Origin: Embleya scabrispora DSM 41855 | GTDB taxonomy: Bacteria > Actinomycetota > Actinomycetes > Streptomycetales > Streptomycetaceae | NCBI RefSeq assembly: GCF_000372745.1 | Contig: NZ_KB889681.1 | Coordinates: 44,778-105,824, forward strand | Length of the DNA stretch: 61,047 nt | Direction of reading: 5' to 3' | In this document: piece by piece, positions 37,272-46,578 of the stretch | Numbering within the stretch: position 1 is the stretch's first letter | How the letters are laid out: every line of letters starts with the position of its first letter | Made by a program: the position numbers and the translations under genes | The notes under the pieces: generated by a model | Told to the model about the DNA's origin: nothing | The model's database searches: none | What the model saw: the letters and a program-made list of their open reading frames with translations, nothing else

Positions 37272-39071
37272 ATGATCGAGACCGACCTCGGGCTCACCGT
37301 CCACGCCCGACCCGACTGGGTCAAGTGCGGACGCTGCGCCGAACTCGTATACGGCAAACGCTTCACCCGGGACCTGCAGGTGTGCCCCGACTGCGGTGAT
37401 CACGCCCGACTCACCGCGCGACAGCGACTGGATCAACTCCTGGATCCCGGTTCGGAGACACCGCTGACCGCCGGCCCCACCCCCCACGACCCACTGGGCT
37501 TCGTGGACTCGCGCCCCTACCCGGAACGCCTGGCCGAGGCGCGCGCCGCGACCGGCATGGACGAGGCGGCGCTCGGCGCGCGGGGCACCATCCACGACCG
37601 GCCGGTCGTGGTGGCCGCGATGGACTTCCGCTTCCTGGGCGGCAGTCTGGGCTGCGCCGTGGGCGCGCTGGTCACCGAGGCCGCGAACGAGAGCCTGCGT
37701 ACCCGTACTCCGCTGCTGCTGGTGACCGCCTCGGGCGGGGCCCGGATGCAGGAAGGCGTGCTCTCGCTCATGCAGATGGCCAAGACCGCGCACGCCCTGG
37801 CGGAGTTGGACGAGGCCGGCGTCCTGGTGTTGTCGCTGATCACCGACCCCACCTACGGCGGGGTGGCGGCCTCCTTCGCCACACTGGCCGACGTCATCCT
37901 GATCGAGCCCGGCGCCCGGCTGGGCTTCGCCGGCCCCCGGGTGATCGAGCACACCATCGGCGAACGCCTGCCCACCGGCTTCCAGACCGCCGAATTCCTG
38001 CTCGAACACGGGATGGTCGACGCGATCGCACCTCGACCGGCGCTGCGCGCGACCATTCGACACTTCCTCGCTCTGGAGGAACCGCGCGAGGCGCGTCCCG
38101 AGGAGGCGCGGGCCGACCCGGCCGCGGCCATGCCCGCCGCGCCGGCGCCGGCCGCCAACGGGTCCGCCGCCAACGGGTCCGCCGCCCACGGGACCACAGT
38201 GAACGGGACCGCGGTCAACGGGCGCGCGGTGGACGGGCGCTCCGACGGGGACGACCCGTGGGAGGCGGTTCGGCTGGCCCGGCACCCCGCGCGACCCACC
38301 ACCCTCGACTACGCGGGCCGACTCTTGGACGACTTCCACGAGTTGCACGGCGACCGGATCGGCGCGGACTGCCCCGCGGTGGTCGGCGGCATCGGCCGGC
38401 TCGACGGCCTGCCGGTGATGTTGATCGGCCATCAGAAGGGCGGCGACAACCTCGCCGAACGACAACACCGCAAGTTCGGGATGGCCACCCCGGCAGGCTT
38501 TCGCAAGGCCGCCCGGTTGATGCGGCTCGCCGCCAAACTGGGCCTGCCGGTGATCACCCTGGTGGACACGCCCGGCGCCAACCCCGGACCGGACGCCGAA
38601 CGGAACGGCCAGGCCGTCGCCATCGCGGAGAACCTGCGCCTGATGGCCCGACTGCCCACCCCGATCGTCACCGTGATCACCGGCGAGGGCGGCAGCGGCG
38701 GCGCGCTCGCGCTCGCGGTCGCCGATCGGGTCCTGATCGGCGAGCACGGCGTCTATTCGGTGATCAGCCCCGAAGGCTGCGCGGCCATCTTGTGGAAGGA
38801 CTCCGCGGCGGCGCCCGCGGCGGCCGCGGCGCTGCGCATGCGACCACGGGAGCTGCTGCGCCTGGGCGTGGTCGACCGGATCGTGCCGGAGCCGCCCGGC
38901 GGCGCGCACACCGACCCGGGCAGGGCCGCCGCACTGCTGCGCGCCGCGCTGATCCCGGTCGTGGACGAGTTGCGCGCGCTGGACAAGACCCGGCTCCTGC
39001 GCGAACGCGGGGACCGATTCCGAAGCTTCGGCGTCGTGCCGGACGCTCGTGCCCAAGGAAGTGCGTCATGA
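37272..39071 (+). CDS. Acetyl-CoA carboxylase carboxyltransferase, fused beta-alpha (AccD-AccA)
   Basis: A 599-residue fusion that transfers carboxyl from biotin to acetyl-CoA. Residues 1-275 are AccD-like with the zinc ribbon C19-x2-C22...C38-x2-C41 and [18 protein letters not shown]; ~330-599 are AccA-like ([52 protein letters not shown]). The two are joined by a linker with six AANGS-type pentapeptides. Its stop overlaps the accB start (ATGA). Placement right behind the pigment PKS suggests a dedicated malonyl-CoA supply. Confidence 0.95.
   Translation: MIETDLGLTVHARPDWVKCGRCAELVYGKRFTRDLQVCPDCGDHARLTARQRLDQLLDPGSETPLTAGPTPHDPLGFVDSRPYPERLAEARAATGMDEAALGARGTIHDRPVVVAAMDFRFLGGSLGCAVGALVTEAANESLRTRTPLLLVTASGGARMQEGVLSLMQMAKTAHALAELDEAGVLVLSLITDPTYGGVAASFATLADVILIEPGARLGFAGPRVIEHTIGERLPTGFQTAEFLLEHGMVDAIAPRPALRATIRHFLALEEPREARPEEARADPAAAMPAAPAPAANGSAANGSAAHGTTVNGTAVNGRAVDGRSDGDDPWEAVRLARHPARPTTLDYAGRLLDDFHELHGDRIGADCPAVVGGIGRLDGLPVMLIGHQKGGDNLAERQHRKFGMATPAGFRKAARLMRLAAKLGLPVITLVDTPGANPGPDAERNGQAVAIAENLRLMARLPTPIVTVITGEGGSGGALALAVADRVLIGEHGVYSVISPEGCAAILWKDSAAAPAAAAALRMRPRELLRLGVVDRIVPEPPGGAHTDPGRAAALLRAALIPVVDELRALDKTRLLRERGDRFRSFGVVPDARAQGSAS
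38151..38240 (+). repeat. Six 15-bp tandem repeats in the AccD-AccA linker
   Basis: Codon-aligned units starting GCCGCCAACGGGTCC, at 38151, 38166, 38181, 38196, 38211 and 38226 (each 15 bp; the first two identical). They encode [30 protein letters not shown]. Confidence 0.9.
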
Positions 39072-39745
39072 CTCCACACAACGGAACCCCCGAACACCAC
39101 GGAACCCCCGAAGCGCGTGAGGCGCACGCCGACGACCACCTCAACCACCACTCCGGCTACGCGGACGAGCGGTGGGTCAAACCGCTGAACCCCGCACACG
39201 CCGCGCAGCCGCACCCACAGTCACCCGCGCAACCTGCCGACGAGTCGCCACAGGCGCGCACCGCGCCGGTTCCGCCGCGCTGGATCCGGCTGCGCTGCGG
39301 CGACACCAGCGTCGAGATCGAGTGGCCCGAACCCCCCGCGACCGGCCCGGCACCCGTCGCCTCCGGTACACCCGCCGCCGCGCCGCGGGTCGAGCAGTCG
39401 GTCGCGCCGGAGGGCACTCGCCGGTTCGTCTGCGCCCCGATGGTCGGCACCTTCTATCACGCGCCCGAGGTCGGCGCGAAGCCCTTCGTCAGCGTCGGCG
39501 ACACCGTCCGATCCGGCCAGACGGTGGGGATCCTGGAAATCATGAAGATGATGAACACCATCACCGCCGACGTGTCCGGGCAGGTGGTGGAGGTGCTGGT
39601 GCCGGATGCGCAACCGGTGGAATACCAGGAGCCGTTGATCGCGATCGAGCCGCGCGCGGCGGGCCGGGATGCGAGCGCCGAGCAGGACGGCGGGCCCGAC
39701 GAGCGTCCCGGCACGGGCCGTGGCGGCCCGCACACCCGGCAGTGA
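39068..39745 (+). CDS. accB: Biotin carboxyl carrier protein
   Basis: A 225-residue BCCP. The lipoyl/biotinyl domain spans ~118-197, with the biotinylated Lys160 in [11 protein letters not shown] and the [17 protein letters not shown] thumb region. The N-terminal ~115 residues are His/Pro-rich and probably disordered, and there is a ~28-residue polar tail. ATG in an ATGA overlap with accDA; accC follows 21 bp later, so the three make one unit. Confidence 0.94.
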   Translation: MTPHNGTPEHHGTPEAREAHADDHLNHHSGYADERWVKPLNPAHAAQPHPQSPAQPADESPQARTAPVPPRWIRLRCGDTSVEIEWPEPPATGPAPVASGTPAAAPRVEQSVAPEGTRRFVCAPMVGTFYHAPEVGAKPFVSVGDTVRSGQTVGILEIMKMMNTITADVSGQVVEVLVPDAQPVEYQEPLIAIEPRAAGRDASAEQDGGPDERPGTGRGGPHTRQ

Positions 39746-39766
39746 CAACAACCGTAGGGGGTCCAG

Positions 39767-41158
39767 GTGTTCTCCACCGTGCTCATCGCCAACCGAGGGG
39801 AAATCGCCCTGCGGGTGGCCCGCAGCTGCCGCGAACTCGGCATCCGCACCGTGGCCGTGTACTCGACCGCGGACCGGGATTCCGCCGTGGTGCGCTTCGC
39901 CGACGAGGCGGTGCACATCGGCCCGCCTCCCGCCAGATCCAGCTATCTCAACATGCCGGCGATCATCGAGGCGGCCCGGCGCACCGGTGCGCAGGCGATC
40001 CACCCCGGTTACGGATTCCTGTCCGAGGATCCGGACTTCGCGGAGATCTGCGAGGCGCATGGGATCACCTTCATCGGGCCGCCGCCGCACGTGATGCAGC
40101 GGCTGGGCGACAAGAGCGAGGCGCGCGCGGTGATGGCCGCCGCCGGGCTCCCCGTCCTGCCGGGCAGCGAAGGCGCGTTGGCCTCACCGGTCGAGGCGGC
40201 CGAGATCGCCGCCCGGATCGGCTATCCGGTGATCCTCAAGGCGGTCGCCGGCGGCGGCGGTCGCGGCATGAGCGTGGTGCGCGATCCGGACGAGTTGGCC
40301 TGGGCGTACCAGGACACCCGGGCCCGCGCCCGCGCGGTGTTCGGGGACGAACGTCTCTACCTGGAGCGCTACATCGACGACGCGCGGCACGTCGAGGTCC
40401 AGGTGTTGTGCGACCGGCACGGCGGCGCGGTCCACCTGGGCGAGCGGGACTGCTCGGCGCAGCGCCGGCACCAGAAGCTGGTCGAGGAGTCCCCGGCCCC
40501 GCACCTGCCGACCGAGGTACGCGACGCGATGTGCGCGGCGGCGCTGCGCGGTGCGTCCGCCGTCGGCTACGTGGGGGCGGGCACTTTCGAGTTCGTGGTC
40601 ACCCCGGAGCACCGGTTCCACCTGTTGGAAATCAACTGCCGCATCCAGGTGGAGCATCCGGTGACCGAGATGGTCACCGGCGTCGACATCGTGCGCGAAC
40701 AACTCGCCATCGCCGCCGGCGCGCCGCTGGCGTTCGGTCAGGACGACGTGGTGCCGCGGGGGGTGGCGATCGAGTGCCGGATCAACGCGGAGGACCCGGA
40801 GCGGGGCTTCGCGCCGACGCCCGGTCGGCTCACCGAGTTCGTGCCGCCGGGCGGGCCGTGGGTACGGATCGACACACACGCCCACGAGGGGTGGACCGTG
40901 GGCCCCGACTACGACTCGCTGCTCGCCAAGGCGATCGTCTGGGCGCCCGACCGGGACCAGGCCATCGCACGCGCCGAGCGGGCGCTCAGCGAGTTCCGGG
41001 TGGCCGGCGGCGGCGTGCACACCACCCTGGGCTTCCTGCGCCGGTTGCTTGCCGACCCGGTGTTCCGCGCCGGAAAGCACTCCACCGGCCTGGTCGACAC
41101 GATGACCTCGGACAGCGCCGAGGTCGCCCCACTCGCTCTACCCGAGCCGGTTTCCTGA
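39767..41158 (+). CDS. accC: Acetyl-CoA carboxylase, biotin carboxylase subunit
   Basis: A 463-residue ATP-grasp enzyme: FSTVLIANRGEIALRVARSCRELGI, the glycine loop KAVAGGGGRGMSVV, RDCSAQRRHQKLVEE and LLEINCRIQVEHPVTEMVTGVD. It carboxylates the biotin on AccB using ATP and bicarbonate. GTG start behind TAGGGGG. It completes a stand-alone acetyl-CoA carboxylase with the two preceding genes. Confidence 0.95.
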   Translation: MFSTVLIANRGEIALRVARSCRELGIRTVAVYSTADRDSAVVRFADEAVHIGPPPARSSYLNMPAIIEAARRTGAQAIHPGYGFLSEDPDFAEICEAHGITFIGPPPHVMQRLGDKSEARAVMAAAGLPVLPGSEGALASPVEAAEIAARIGYPVILKAVAGGGGRGMSVVRDPDELAWAYQDTRARARAVFGDERLYLERYIDDARHVEVQVLCDRHGGAVHLGERDCSAQRRHQKLVEESPAPHLPTEVRDAMCAAALRGASAVGYVGAGTFEFVVTPEHRFHLLEINCRIQVEHPVTEMVTGVDIVREQLAIAAGAPLAFGQDDVVPRGVAIECRINAEDPERGFAPTPGRLTEFVPPGGPWVRIDTHAHEGWTVGPDYDSLLAKAIVWAPDRDQAIARAERALSEFRVAGGGVHTTLGFLRRLLADPVFRAGKHSTGLVDTMTSDSAEVAPLALPEPVS

Positions 41159-41210
41159 ACCGAACTCTCGGATTTCCCTTCTCTCCTCCCTCTCTCATGA
41201 AGGCAGAACA

Positions 41211-42254
41211 TTGCTCATGCACGTACAACGGCTGCTTCCCCTTGCCTGCGCCACCGTCCTGACCGCGCTGGGCTCGGTCCTGGCACCGGCCGCACACGCC
41301 GACACCCGGCACGTGGTCCATCCCGGCGAATCGATCCAGAGGGCCGTGGACGCGGCCGCGCCCGGCGACATCATCGATGTACTGCCCGGCAGTTACCCCG
41401 GCAGCGTGCTGATCGGCACGGACCGCGTAACCATCCGCGGGGCAGGCGAGGGCACCGTGATCACCCCGGGCGCGGCGGGCGCGGCGAACGCGTGCGCGGC
41501 GGCCGGTCACGGCATCTGCGTGTTCGGCACCGCGAAGCACCCGGTGTCCGACGTACGGATCCAATCGCTGGCGGTCACCGGCTTCGCCAAGACCGGGGTG
41601 ATGGGCAGCGCCACCGAACACATGCGGGTGCGGCACGTGTCCGCGCACGACAACGGTGAGCACGGGATCGGCCAGGAGCAGTCCACGCGGGCCGAGTTCA
41701 CCGACAACATCACCGACGACAACGCCCAGGCGGGTCTGTTCCTGGCCGACACCGCCGATGCGATGGGTGCGAGCATCGCCCGCAATCACGCCTCGGGCAA
41801 CCGGTTGGGCGTGTTGATCCGGCGCGGGCGCGCGTTGACGATCGAATACAACGAGCTGACCGGGAACTGCGCCGGCGTATTCATCGTGGGCGACGAAACC
41901 AAGCCGGTGGCCGGGGCATTGGCGATCCGCCGTAATCGCATCGACGAGAACAACAAGTATTGCGAGGCCAATCCGCGACTGGCCTTCATCCAGGGCTCGG
42001 GCATCGTGCTCACCGGCGCCCAGGAGACGCAGGTGAGCGGCAACAGGATCCGGGACAACCGGGGCGAGTCGCCGATGTCGGGTGGCATCGTGATGGTGCC
42101 CAGCTTCTCCGGCGAGCCGACCGCGAACAACGTGGTTCGGGACAACATCGTGCAGCGCAACGAGCCGGCGGATCTGGCGAACCGGGACGCCGCGGCGGTC
42201 AACACGTTCACGGCGAACACATGCGGCCGATCGGAGCCGGCCGGCCACTGCTGA
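41211..42254 (+). CDS. Secreted right-handed beta-helix protein
   Basis: A 347-residue exported protein with a signal peptide (LLPLACATVLTALGSVLAPAAHA) and a parallel beta-helix (PbH1 repeats) beginning HVVHPGESIQRAVDAAAPGDIIDVLPGSY, with ladder-like turns such as NHASGNRLGVLI, YNELTGNCAGVFI and GNRIRDNRGESPMSGG. This fold occurs in pectate lyases, NosD-like and other polysaccharide-binding proteins; catalytic residues cannot be identified. The TTG at 41211 has GAAGG seven bases upstream; the ATG at 41217 is the alternative. Confidence 0.85.
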   Translation: MLMHVQRLLPLACATVLTALGSVLAPAAHADTRHVVHPGESIQRAVDAAAPGDIIDVLPGSYPGSVLIGTDRVTIRGAGEGTVITPGAAGAANACAAAGHGICVFGTAKHPVSDVRIQSLAVTGFAKTGVMGSATEHMRVRHVSAHDNGEHGIGQEQSTRAEFTDNITDDNAQAGLFLADTADAMGASIARNHASGNRLGVLIRRGRALTIEYNELTGNCAGVFIVGDETKPVAGALAIRRNRIDENNKYCEANPRLAFIQGSGIVLTGAQETQVSGNRIRDNRGESPMSGGIVMVPSFSGEPTANNVVRDNIVQRNEPADLANRDAAAVNTFTANTCGRSEPAGHC

Positions 42255-42299
42255 CCGACTCCGATCACCCGGAGGCCACGCGTTCGACGGCCGCCCGGG

Positions 42300-43769
42300 T
42301 CAGCGCGGCCCCGACATGCCCGGCATGTCGGGGCCGGTGGGCGGGGTGTCGCCGTAGCCCAGGGTCGCCATCATGCCCAGCTCGCTGTGATAGAGGTTGT
42401 GGCAGTGCAGCATCCACTCGCCGGGGTTCTCCGCGAGCACGTCCACGGTGACGCTCTCCCGCGGACGCACCACCACGGTGTCCTTGCGCGGCCCCCGGCC
42501 CGCGGCGCGCTGCACCTGGAAGGTGTGCCCGTGCAGGTGGATCGGATGCCACATGCGTGTCGTGTTGGTGAAGGACAGTCGGACCCGCTCGCCGACGGCC
42601 ACCGGCACCCGCAGCGGCGTGTCGAAATCGCCGGCGCTGCCCAGAGTCCACACGGTTCCCTTGGTCCCGTGGCTCAGCACGAGATCCACGCCACGCGCCG
42701 GCGCGTTGCCCAGGTCGACCGACGGGTCGGCGATCAGGTCGCTCAGCCTGGGCAGTCGGCCGTGCAATTCGGCCACGTCGACCGAAGCCGGCGGCGCCTC
42801 GCCCGCCGAGGTGCGCACCACGGCGAACGCCCGGGCGCCCTTGCCCTCGGCGGCCGCCACCAGCGGGAACACCCCGTCGCCCAGCGTGACCAGCACGTCG
42901 TAGCGCTCGCCCATTGCGATCAGCACCGTGTCCACGGTGACCGGCACCACCGGGTATCCGTCGGTGTGGGTGACCGTCAACTCGTGACCACCAAGCGCGA
43001 CCCGGAACGCGGTGTCCGCCCCGGCGTTGATCAACCGCAGCCGGATGCGGCGTCCGGGAGCGGCGGTGAACTCCTCGGGGGCCTGCGGGGTGCGGCCGTT
43101 GACGAGGTAGTGCGGGTAGGCGATGTGGCCGGCGATGCCGCCCAGCAGGGTGCTGTGCATGGGGTTCGGCCCGGGATCGCGGACGCGCTCCAACGCCTCG
43201 TCCGGGTCGGTGCCGATGCCGTCGAGCCAGTCGTCGAGGATGACGGTCCACTCCGCGTCGTAGCCGAGCGGCTCGTCCGGGTCCTCCACCACGAGCGCTC
43301 CGTAGGCTCCGCGGTCGAGTTGGGTGCCCACGTGCGAGTGGTAGAAGTACGTGCCCGGATCCGGCGCGGTGAAGTGGTAGTCGAAGACGCCGCCCGGCGC
43401 CACCGGGACCTGGCTGAGCCAGGGGGCACCGTCCATCGCGGAAGCGACCCGCACGCCGTGCCAGTGCACCGTGGTGTCCTGCGGCAGGTTGTTGCGCAGC
43501 CGCGCGGACACGGTGCCGCCGGCGGTGACTCGGATCTCCGGGCCGGGCACCCGGTCGCCGTAGCCCCACGTGGTCACGGTTTGCGAACCCAGGTCGACCG
43601 TCACCGGCGCCGCGTCGAGCAACACGGCGGTGTCCGCGACGGGGAGCGCGGGTCGCGGCGCGGCGGCCCCGGTGCCGAGCAGTGTCCGTGGGCCGCCGGC
43701 GAGCAGCACGGCGGCGCCGGCCGTACCGAACAGCAGGGCACGGCGGGTCGGGTGGGAGGGGACAGGCAT
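42300..43769 (-). CDS. Tat-exported multicopper oxidase (laccase-like)
   Basis: A 489-residue three-domain multicopper oxidase. All copper motifs are intact: HWHG (102-105), HSH (144-146), HPIHLHGH (408-415) and HCHNLYHSELGM (455-466, with the type-1 Cys456, His461 and axial Met466). The N-terminus has a twin-arginine signal (HPTRRALLFGTAGAAVLLAGG). ATG at 43767-43769 behind GGAAGCAGG. It oxidises phenols or metal ions outside the membrane; its location beside the pigment genes raises the possibility of pigment cross-linking. Confidence 0.94.
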   Translation of the reverse strand: MPVPSHPTRRALLFGTAGAAVLLAGGPRTLLGTGAAAPRPALPVADTAVLLDAAPVTVDLGSQTVTTWGYGDRVPGPEIRVTAGGTVSARLRNNLPQDTTVHWHGVRVASAMDGAPWLSQVPVAPGGVFDYHFTAPDPGTYFYHSHVGTQLDRGAYGALVVEDPDEPLGYDAEWTVILDDWLDGIGTDPDEALERVRDPGPNPMHSTLLGGIAGHIAYPHYLVNGRTPQAPEEFTAAPGRRIRLRLINAGADTAFRVALGGHELTVTHTDGYPVVPVTVDTVLIAMGERYDVLVTLGDGVFPLVAAAEGKGARAFAVVRTSAGEAPPASVDVAELHGRLPRLSDLIADPSVDLGNAPARGVDLVLSHGTKGTVWTLGSAGDFDTPLRVPVAVGERVRLSFTNTTRMWHPIHLHGHTFQVQRAAGRGPRKDTVVVRPRESVTVDVLAENPGEWMLHCHNLYHSELGMMATLGYGDTPPTGPDMPGMSGPR

Positions 43770-44011
43770 GCGGCCCTGCTTCCTGGTGTCGACTTGTGAT
43801 CGCCTTCGCTCGCCGGGTGGCGGACGGCGCGGTTCGGCGGCGAGTACCCCGCGCCGACGTGCCGAACACGCCCTATCGACCTGCCATCGCCTCCGCTTCG
43901 GCAGGTGCCGCCACCTGGGTGAACACCTCGAATCACCAGTTGCCTGCCGGGTTTGGGGTCGTTGCACCGGGCGGTCGCGCCAACCGCGGCGCCATCCGAA
44001 ACGGAGATCAC

Positions 44012-44383
44012 ATGAACACGTTCAAGAAGACCGCGGCCCTGGGCGTCGGCGTCGCCGCGCTCGTCATGACGGGTGCGGGCGTCGCCAACGCCGGTTCCGA
44101 GGCACAGGGTGCGGCGGTCGGCTCGCCCGGCGTGCTGTCGGGCAACAACATCCAGGTCCCGATCCACGTGCCGATCAACATCTGCGGCAACAGCCTCAAC
44201 CTCGTCGGCCTGTTCAACCCGACGATCGGCAACGTGTGCGCGAACATCGACGGCGACCACGACAGGCGCGAGCACAACCAGGGCGAGCACAACCAGGGCG
44301 GGCACAACAAGGGCGAGCACGACAAGGGCGAGCACAACATGGGCGAGTCCCCGGAGCACCACGGTGGCGGCTACCAGGGCTGA
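44012..44383 (+). CDS. Short chaplin with a charged pentapeptide-repeat tail
   Basis: A 123-residue secreted protein: signal peptide MNTFKKTAALGVGVAALVM...NA, one chaplin domain (about 39-82) GSPGVLSGNNIQVPIHVPIN followed by CGNSLNLVGLFNPTIGNVC with the conserved Cys pair. Chaplins coat aerial hyphae and spores as amyloid-like surfactants. Unlike usual short chaplins, the last ~40 residues are a Glu/His/Asn/Gly repeat (GEHNQ x5). ATG behind ACGGAGATC. It is divergent from the oxidase gene. Confidence 0.92.
   Translation: MNTFKKTAALGVGVAALVMTGAGVANAGSEAQGAAVGSPGVLSGNNIQVPIHVPINICGNSLNLVGLFNPTIGNVCANIDGDHDRREHNQGEHNQGGHNKGEHDKGEHNMGESPEHHGGGYQG
44267..44341 (+). repeat. Five 15-bp tandem repeats in the chaplin tail
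   Basis: Codon-aligned units related to GGCGAGCACAACCAG at 44267-44281, 44282-44296, 44297-44311, 44312-44326 and 44327-44341, encoding (G/R)-(E/G)-H-(N/D)-(Q/K/M). Confidence 0.9.
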
Positions 44384-44433
44384 TCCCTCGGCGCCGCCAG
44401 TCCTCCGGCGATAGCGCCCGACACCGCTGTACC

Positions 44434-44471
44434 GGCGGCCCCTCCGATGCGGACGGATCCGAGGGGCCGCC
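44434..44471. terminator. 11-bp hairpin between chaplin and DUF574 genes
   Basis: GGCGGCCCCTC (44434-44444) pairs with GAGGGGCCGCC (44461-44471) across a 16-base loop, between convergent genes. Confidence 0.7.
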
Positions 44472-44532
44472 ATGCCGGGCCGAACGGCGTCTTCGGCGGT
44501 CCGGCGCGTGCCACCGGCACTGCCCGCGGCGG

Positions 44533-45354
44533 TTACGGCTTGCGTCCCACCGCGCCGTACATGGCCACGTCCGGCGTCTTGTCGCCGGCCTCGGGACGCC
44601 AGCGGGAACACGAGACGACGCCGGGTTCGAGCAGTTCCAAGCCGTCGAAGAAACGCTCGATGCCCTCGGGCGAGCGCTGCTTGAGCTTGGGCGTGCCGTG
44701 CGCGTTCCAGAACGCCACGGCGTCGTCCACGTCCGGCGGCGCCGGGGGGCTGGTCACCGTGTGGGACAGCGCCAGGTGACTGCCGGAGGGGAGCGCGTCC
44801 AGCAGTCGGCCGACCGTTCCGTACGCCTCGTCGTCGTCGTTGACGAAGATGATCACGCCGAGCAGGACCAGCGCGACGGGTTGCTCGAAGTCCAGCGTCT
44901 TGGCCGCGCGGGTCAAGATCTCGTCGACGTCGCGCAGGTCGGCGTCGATGTAGCGGGTCGCCCCCTCCGCACTGCCGGTCAGCAGGGCCCGGGCGTGCAC
45001 GAGTACCAGGGGATCGTTGTCGACATACACGATCCGCGATTCCGGGGCCACGCCCTGGGCGATCTCGTGGGTGTTGCCCGCGGTCGGCAGTCCCGTGCCG
45101 ATGTCGAGGAACTGACGGATACCCAGGTCGTGGGCGAGATGGCGGATCGCTCGGCCCAGGAACTGCCGGTCGGCGAGCGCGTAGTCGCGTGTTCCCGGAT
45201 GGATCGCGGCGATCCGATCGCCGGTCTCGCGGTCCACGGGGTAGTTGTCCTTGCCGCCCAGCCAGTAGTTCCACACGCGGGCGGTATGCGCCACCTCCGT
45301 GTCGATCTTCCGCTCTGGTAACGCCGACTCTGCGTCGAGTATGGACTCGGCCAC
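44533..45354 (-). CDS. SAM-dependent methyltransferase, DUF574 (SAV2177-like) family
   Basis: A 273-residue protein with the DUF574 signature HTARVWNYWLGGKDNYPVDRE and SAM motif FLDIGTGLPTAGNTHE. The family is expanded in Streptomyces and often sits next to regulatory or developmental genes; its substrates are unknown. ATG at 45352-45354; convergent with the chaplin gene. Confidence 0.9.
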   Translation of the reverse strand: MAESILDAESALPERKIDTEVAHTARVWNYWLGGKDNYPVDRETGDRIAAIHPGTRDYALADRQFLGRAIRHLAHDLGIRQFLDIGTGLPTAGNTHEIAQGVAPESRIVYVDNDPLVLVHARALLTGSAEGATRYIDADLRDVDEILTRAAKTLDFEQPVALVLLGVIIFVNDDDEAYGTVGRLLDALPSGSHLALSHTVTSPPAPPDVDDAVAFWNAHGTPKLKQRSPEGIERFFDGLELLEPGVVSCSRWRPEAGDKTPDVAMYGAVGRKP

Positions 45355-45685
45355 GAACTCTCATCTCCGGATGCCGTGTGGGGTGGTCCAGGCCAATCTA
45401 GGCGCCCGACACACCCGGCCGACAGGCGTCTCGGTGAACGTTCCATCACGTTCGGCGAACATCCGCGGCGTCGGAGACCGGTCGGTGCGCACCACCGGAC
45501 CGGCGGATCACTGGACCGGCGGATCACCGAGCCGGCGGCATCCGTCCGGGTGAAGTTCAGGTTGCGGAACCGGGGTTGCCCCTTCGGGGAGATTCCGACC
45601 GGTGCGGGCGCCGGACCCGGCGATGCACGCGGGTCGGGTCGTCGCGGTTCGGGCGCGTTCGCGGACGAGGCCGGCAGCGGCGCGG

Positions 45686-45859
45686 GGCGGCGTCGCTGTC
45701 CGTGATGAGCAGGTCGGGCTCCACCGGTTCCAGTTCCATCACGAGGGGCGATCCGTCGTCGGCGAGGGCCACGTCCACGCGGGCGTACAGCGGCGTCTTC
45801 CCGGCGCGCCACGCGCAGGCGAGCACCGTGCCGGCACGGTCGGGTGGCCGATGGGGCAT
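45686..45859 (-). pseudogene. Remnant of an ATP-grasp protein C-terminus
   Basis: In the 547-bp gap left of the DUF1992 gene, the minus frame reads PPDRAGTVLACAW, then PLYARVDVALADDGSPLVMELEPVEPDLLITD, which resembles the metal-binding end of ATP-grasp ligase-like proteins (YARVD...MELE...EPDL). No start, central domain or normal end is present, so it looks like a decayed gene fragment. Recognition is from motif similarity only. Confidence 0.45.
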
Positions 45860-45901
45860 GCTGGAAAGTGAGCCGTAGTCGCCGTACGGAGGAGGAAGGC
45901 C

Positions 45902-46387
45902 GTGACCGAGCGCAAGCCGCCCGAGGTCCCGTTCGACTCGTGGGTGGACCGACAGATCGACGCCGCGGCGGCGCGTGGGGCGTTCGACGATCTGCCCGGA
46001 GCCGGGAAGCCGGTGGCCGCGATCGACGCACCGCACGACGAACTGTGGTGGGTGCGTGGCAAGTTGCAGAGCGAGGGCATCGCCGTCCTGCCACCGACCC
46101 TGGCCCTGCGCAAGGAGGCCGAGGACGCGGTGGCGGCGGCGGAGCGGGCTCGTTCCGAGCGCGAGGTCCGACGGATCGTCGCGGAGATCAACGAGAAGAT
46201 CGCCGCCGCGCTGCGGATGCCACCGCCCGGCCCGCTGCTGCGCCTACAGCCGTTCGACGCCGACGAACTCGTCGCCCGGTGGCGGGCCGCCCACCCGGAC
46301 CGGGTCGCTCCACTGCCCCCGGCCGGCCCGGCCGATACTCGGCGGACGTCGCCGGGGTGGCGACCCTGGCGACGCCGGGGCCGGTAG
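45902..46387 (+). CDS. DUF1992 (DnaJ-C28-like) protein
   Basis: A 161-residue protein with the DUF1992 core WVDRQIDAAAARGAFDDLPGAGKPV and ELWWVRGKLQSEGIAVLPPTLALRKEAE, which in eukaryotes is found in DNAJC28. Its function in bacteria is unknown. The C-terminus is Pro/Arg-rich. GTG start behind GGAGGAGGAAGG. Confidence 0.9.
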   Translation: MTERKPPEVPFDSWVDRQIDAAAARGAFDDLPGAGKPVAAIDAPHDELWWVRGKLQSEGIAVLPPTLALRKEAEDAVAAAERARSEREVRRIVAEINEKIAAALRMPPPGPLLRLQPFDADELVARWRAAHPDRVAPLPPAGPADTRRTSPGWRPWRRRGR

Positions 46388-46462
46388 TTCCCCGGCTCGC
46401 GCGGGCGCGCATCGGCACGTGCGGCCGGCGCGGTGGCCCGGTGTGAGAGCGCGGGTGTCGGT

Positions 46463-46488
46463 CGGGCCGGCCGGAGCGGGCCGGCCCG
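46463..46488. terminator. 10-bp hairpin between convergent genes
   Basis: CGGGCCGGCC (46463-46472) pairs with GGCCGGCCCG (46479-46488), six-base loop, in the 191-bp gap between the DUF1992 gene and the H1-like protein gene. Confidence 0.65.
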
Positions 46489-46578
46489 GTCGACGACGAC
46501 ACCGCCGGCTCGGGGCAGCCGCGAGGCGTACCGTCGAGCCGGCGGTGGCCGGTGTATCCGGGCGTACCCGGGGGTGGT

